The notes under the pieces: generated by a model
Told to the model about the DNA's origin: nothing
Databases searched by the model: none
Seen by the model: only the letters and a program-made list of their open reading frames with translations
Part shown: positions 60,872-64,000 of the stretch, piece by piece
How the letters are laid out: each line of letters starts with the position of its first letter
Position numbering within the stretch: position 1 is the stretch's first letter
Assembly (NCBI GenBank): GCA_013399115.1
Contig: VXAA01006068.1
Span: forward strand, 655,993-719,992
Direction: 5' to 3'
From: Anseranas semipalmata
Lineage: Eukaryota; Chordata; Aves; Anseriformes; Anseranatidae
DNA length: 64,000 bases
Position numbers and translations under genes: made by a program

Positions 60872-63800
60872 CTATATAAAAAAAAATCAAATCAAATGCA
60901 CAGTATTTACTAATTTAAGCATGTAATATATGTATTTATAAAAAATAGTAGTACAGCCAATATGAACTGACACCCAAGAAAGCAGCAAAAGCAAAGGTGC
61001 AATTTCCTTAAAAATCTTTATTTTCCCTCTGTTGTGTGCTTACTCTATTAGCAATCAAAATGAAGAGATGATTTATTTGGTTAAATCTTTCTGATAGCTT
61101 CTGCATAGCTTAGCCACACAATGAGGACTAGGTTGTAAATTAGTGATCTGTTCCCCATGTAATCTTAAAGAATCTAAGAGAGCAGAGTGGGCTATCAAAA
61201 GTTATCACCACTTTCTCATTGGATCACGACTGGCACCACCTGAACACACCTGAAAGGTGTGTGTGTCTGTGTGAGAGAAAGGGAAGTATCAAGAGTATGA
61301 AAGGAGTAATTTACACCAGAAAAGACCAACCCTACAAATTTGTGTAATGTGACATTCAGTGGTGCTTTTGAGAGGAAAAACAAGGCTTATCAGTTGCTAT
61401 CTCTTGCTCTCTAGGAGGAGAAAAGCAATTCACTGAAGCTACTCAGCTTAGTCTATTAGACTCCATCGGAGAGTAGATCTTACCCTAACACTGAAGCAGT
61501 GGTTACAAGCTTTTCCTTTCTGAATTCTATCCCGGTTCCAAGCATAAATTCCACACTGCTGTGCTCTGTCACCCATGCTTTGAAAAGTGCTTTGTCAACT
61601 CTTAACCAGGGGATGGCATGCTGCCAAGTAGCTGCTGTGAGCAGGGTGGCCACAGGGAGTGTACTGGATGAAGCATCGCTGCGAAAGGCTTCTGGGGTCA
61701 GGGAGCTGGAGCACAGAAACCACATGGCTGCCAGGGCTGACTGAACTGCAGCGTCACATCCCAGAACATCTGGAACAGGCAGCAGCCGCACGGGTGACTG
61801 CCTAACAGCCAGCTACACAACTTCCAGGAGTCACAAGACCTTCTGTGACCATTCCCCGCCCTTCCCAGCTGAACTCTTTTCACTGCTGCTCCAGCTCCCG
61901 TTCCCCCCTGGCACTGTCTCCTTCTGTTTTCACAGTTGTTCCCTAACAAGGCATTGCACCTCCTCTACACTCAGCCTTCACATCCGGTGAGCTATGAAAC
62001 TAATCTATGCTTTTTTTTTTTTTTTTAACCTTACCTCCAATGGCACACGAGAATAGAAAGTCAAACTTTTATAATTTTATTGCTTGTAAAATTTGTTTTT
62101 AAGAAATACAGCACATTTCTAATTAAGCTATAAATATTAAAAGCAAATTTAAATAAACCTGAATATTGCAAGAAGAAGAAAAATGGAAACAATCCATAGC
62201 GACATAACATTTCTTTCTTAATTCATAATGAAATAAAAAACAAACCCAAAATAAAAATCTCACTTTCTGAAACCAGCTGGAATTCAAAAATATATGTAAA
62301 CCAAACAATTAAAAACTTCAGCCATTATGTCAACGCCTATGAAATAAGCAAAGCATCCAGTAGAAAGCCTGAGAAATCCTATACAGTGAAGTTATTACTG
62401 ACTACTCACATTCAGAAGGGACCACCTATCATGGAACAATCCCCTTCCATTTTGGAGATTAGGAAATTGCTTCTGAGACAAAGACTTTTTTCTTGAGAAA
62501 TAAATTTTAGAGATATTGTCTCCTTTCTCTAAATGTTCTCCAGATTGCAACAACTCTTTAACCAGGGCAATAGAAGAGGTATCATACAAGCAATGGAACT
62601 TGAGTTCTACATAGGCTGTATAGCACATAAGGTATATTTAATTTTGGGTCACCACAGCACTGGAAAAAAAAATGCACCTTGGTTGAAAAGGAACCTTTCC
62701 CTTTCATAACAATTCTTACCTTAAATTTTCAAGTCAGGTTGGTTATTTCAAAAGCAGAAATTCAAGCAATAGCTCAATGACTATATATGAATATGTTGTA
62801 GCAGAGGATAAGCAATTCCAGACAGGGTTGTCTCTGGCAAAAATACTTAAAAATCTGTACTGCTTAAAAGTAATTGTTTCCTTAGTTCTAAGAGACATTG
62901 GAATGCTTCCTTTTTCTTGCGGCAATGTTCACAGACTTGTAAGAACCGAGATGGAAAGACTTAATTCCTCTGGCTAATCATGTTAAAAAGGTGTGGACAT
63001 AAATAATCAGTCTCAGAGTTCTCTGCACTTAAGAGATCATCAGCGTAGATCTGCACACTCACTGTTCAGATGGATGCATATTCCCCCACTAGACTGGCTC
63101 TGAAAGATAAGTGCCTGCTGGAAGTATAACTCATTAAGAAAAAACAAGACACTGATCCCTCCCAACATTCATGATTGCACAGCACACCGTGCATTTCCTT
63201 ATTAGTCTCTGAATTGAGAATCCAAAGAAGTAGTTGTCTTTGACAGACCCTTGCCTTCCTAACACCAAATATTCCTAGACTTAAACACTTTTGTCCATGA
63301 ACTGCATATCAGAACTCTGAATCAAAGACTCTTACTACATCAAATAATCACTTGAACCCCAACTCCCTAAAACTGCCACTTCTGGTACTACGCTTTGAAG
63401 TGCTGAAAATCACTTTCAGAATTATTAGTTTTGCTTTTTTAATGATCTAAAGGAAAAAACAATGGAGGAAAGGACAATCATCACCAGAAATGTCAATGAG
63501 TAAGGTGATAAGCCCAACAATTTAAAAATCAACTAAGCAACTGGAGAAGGAGGTCAAACATGGATGGCAAGAAGTAAGTTGAAAGCATCCGGAATCTGAG
63601 ATTTATAATCTCTCTCGCAGTGTTCAGGTTGTCAGATAATTTTTTCTCTCTTGCAGTATTTAGATTCTCAGCTGGCTGTTTTGGTGGCCCCAGGTTAGCA
63701 TGGTACTATCTATAGTTTTAAAATTAAAAAACAAACAAACAAAAAAACCATTCTGTGTAACAGATCATAAATGTTAAGACTGTGAAGTGGCTTTTGTACC

Positions 63801-64000
63801 ACGTATACAAGGTAACAATTTCTCTGAAGTTAACGAAAAAGCCTTCAGAGAGAAATAAAAATACCAGAATATTGCTGATGTCCTCCTTTTCGCATTCATA
63901 CAGCCCAGACCTCAGATAAAGTGCACATGCCTACTGTACTCTTAGGAATTTTCACTGCAGAGCAATCTGCCTCATTGGTGGTTACATCTCAAATTCCAGT
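60872..64000 (-). other. CPNE8 intron (incomplete), no exon found
   Basis: I looked for the preceding copine exon, which should encode the middle of C2B, and did not find it. The stretch is mostly AT-rich. It has a GC-richer patch at about 61,490-61,990, discussed in the findings, and a T-run at about 62,012-62,027. No clear transposable element was seen. Confidence 0.6.

Noticed and set aside
62010..62060. Possible donor GTAAGG on the minus strand near 62,033, tested as the missing C2B exon
   Set aside because: The sequence before it does not encode the expected C2B residues, and the frame does not match any copine.

Overview
This window looks like nuclear DNA of a bird. The evidence is a vertebrate gene split by GT/AG introns, many truncated CR1 LINEs with the typical avian 3' end (a G-G-T-T-G-G-A-type motif followed by a short ATTCTATGA-like tail), and two LTR families that I recognise from avian endogenous retroviruses. 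I cannot name the species. There are two short assembly gaps, at 17,059-17,076 and 59,653-59,714.

The only protein-coding gene I can support lies on the minus strand from 21,151 to beyond the right edge. It is the 3' part of a copine gene, most likely CPNE8. I could place ten exons: 60,871-60,796, 54,005-53,952, 50,489-50,428, 39,455-39,409, 38,655-38,474, 36,547-36,420, 32,803-32,701, 29,303-29,246, 26,462-26,389 and 21,339-21,151. All have AG acceptors, all nine donors are GT, and the reading phase is continuous. Together they encode 323 residues: the end of the second C2 domain, a lysine-rich linker, the complete copine/von Willebrand factor A-like domain with its metal site, and the C-terminal tail. 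The promoter and the first exons are outside the window.

Region by region: 1 to about 16,500 is relatively GC-rich, gene-poor and intergenic. It holds a diverged inverted-repeat pair, several CR1 fragments, a CpG-rich patch near 10 kb, an ancient CR1-like fragment and an LTR. From about 16,500 to 19,500 the sequence becomes AT-rich and includes a second ancient CR1-like stretch. From about 19,550 to 21,150 is the probable 3' UTR. From 21,151 to 64,000 are CPNE8 exons and introns. The introns carry CR1 copies, microsatellites, a solo LTR (52,860-53,426), a longer LTR followed by a primer-binding-site-like motif (49,049-49,848 plus leader), and a 1.2 kb CR1 with a reverse-transcriptase remnant (59,304-60,508).

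The most interesting unexplained items are an exon-like 119-base segment in the largest intron (46,482-46,600), which would insert a stop codon if spliced into CPNE8, the inverted repeat near the left edge, and the abrupt base-composition change near 16.5 kb. I found no convincing novel multi-gene system.
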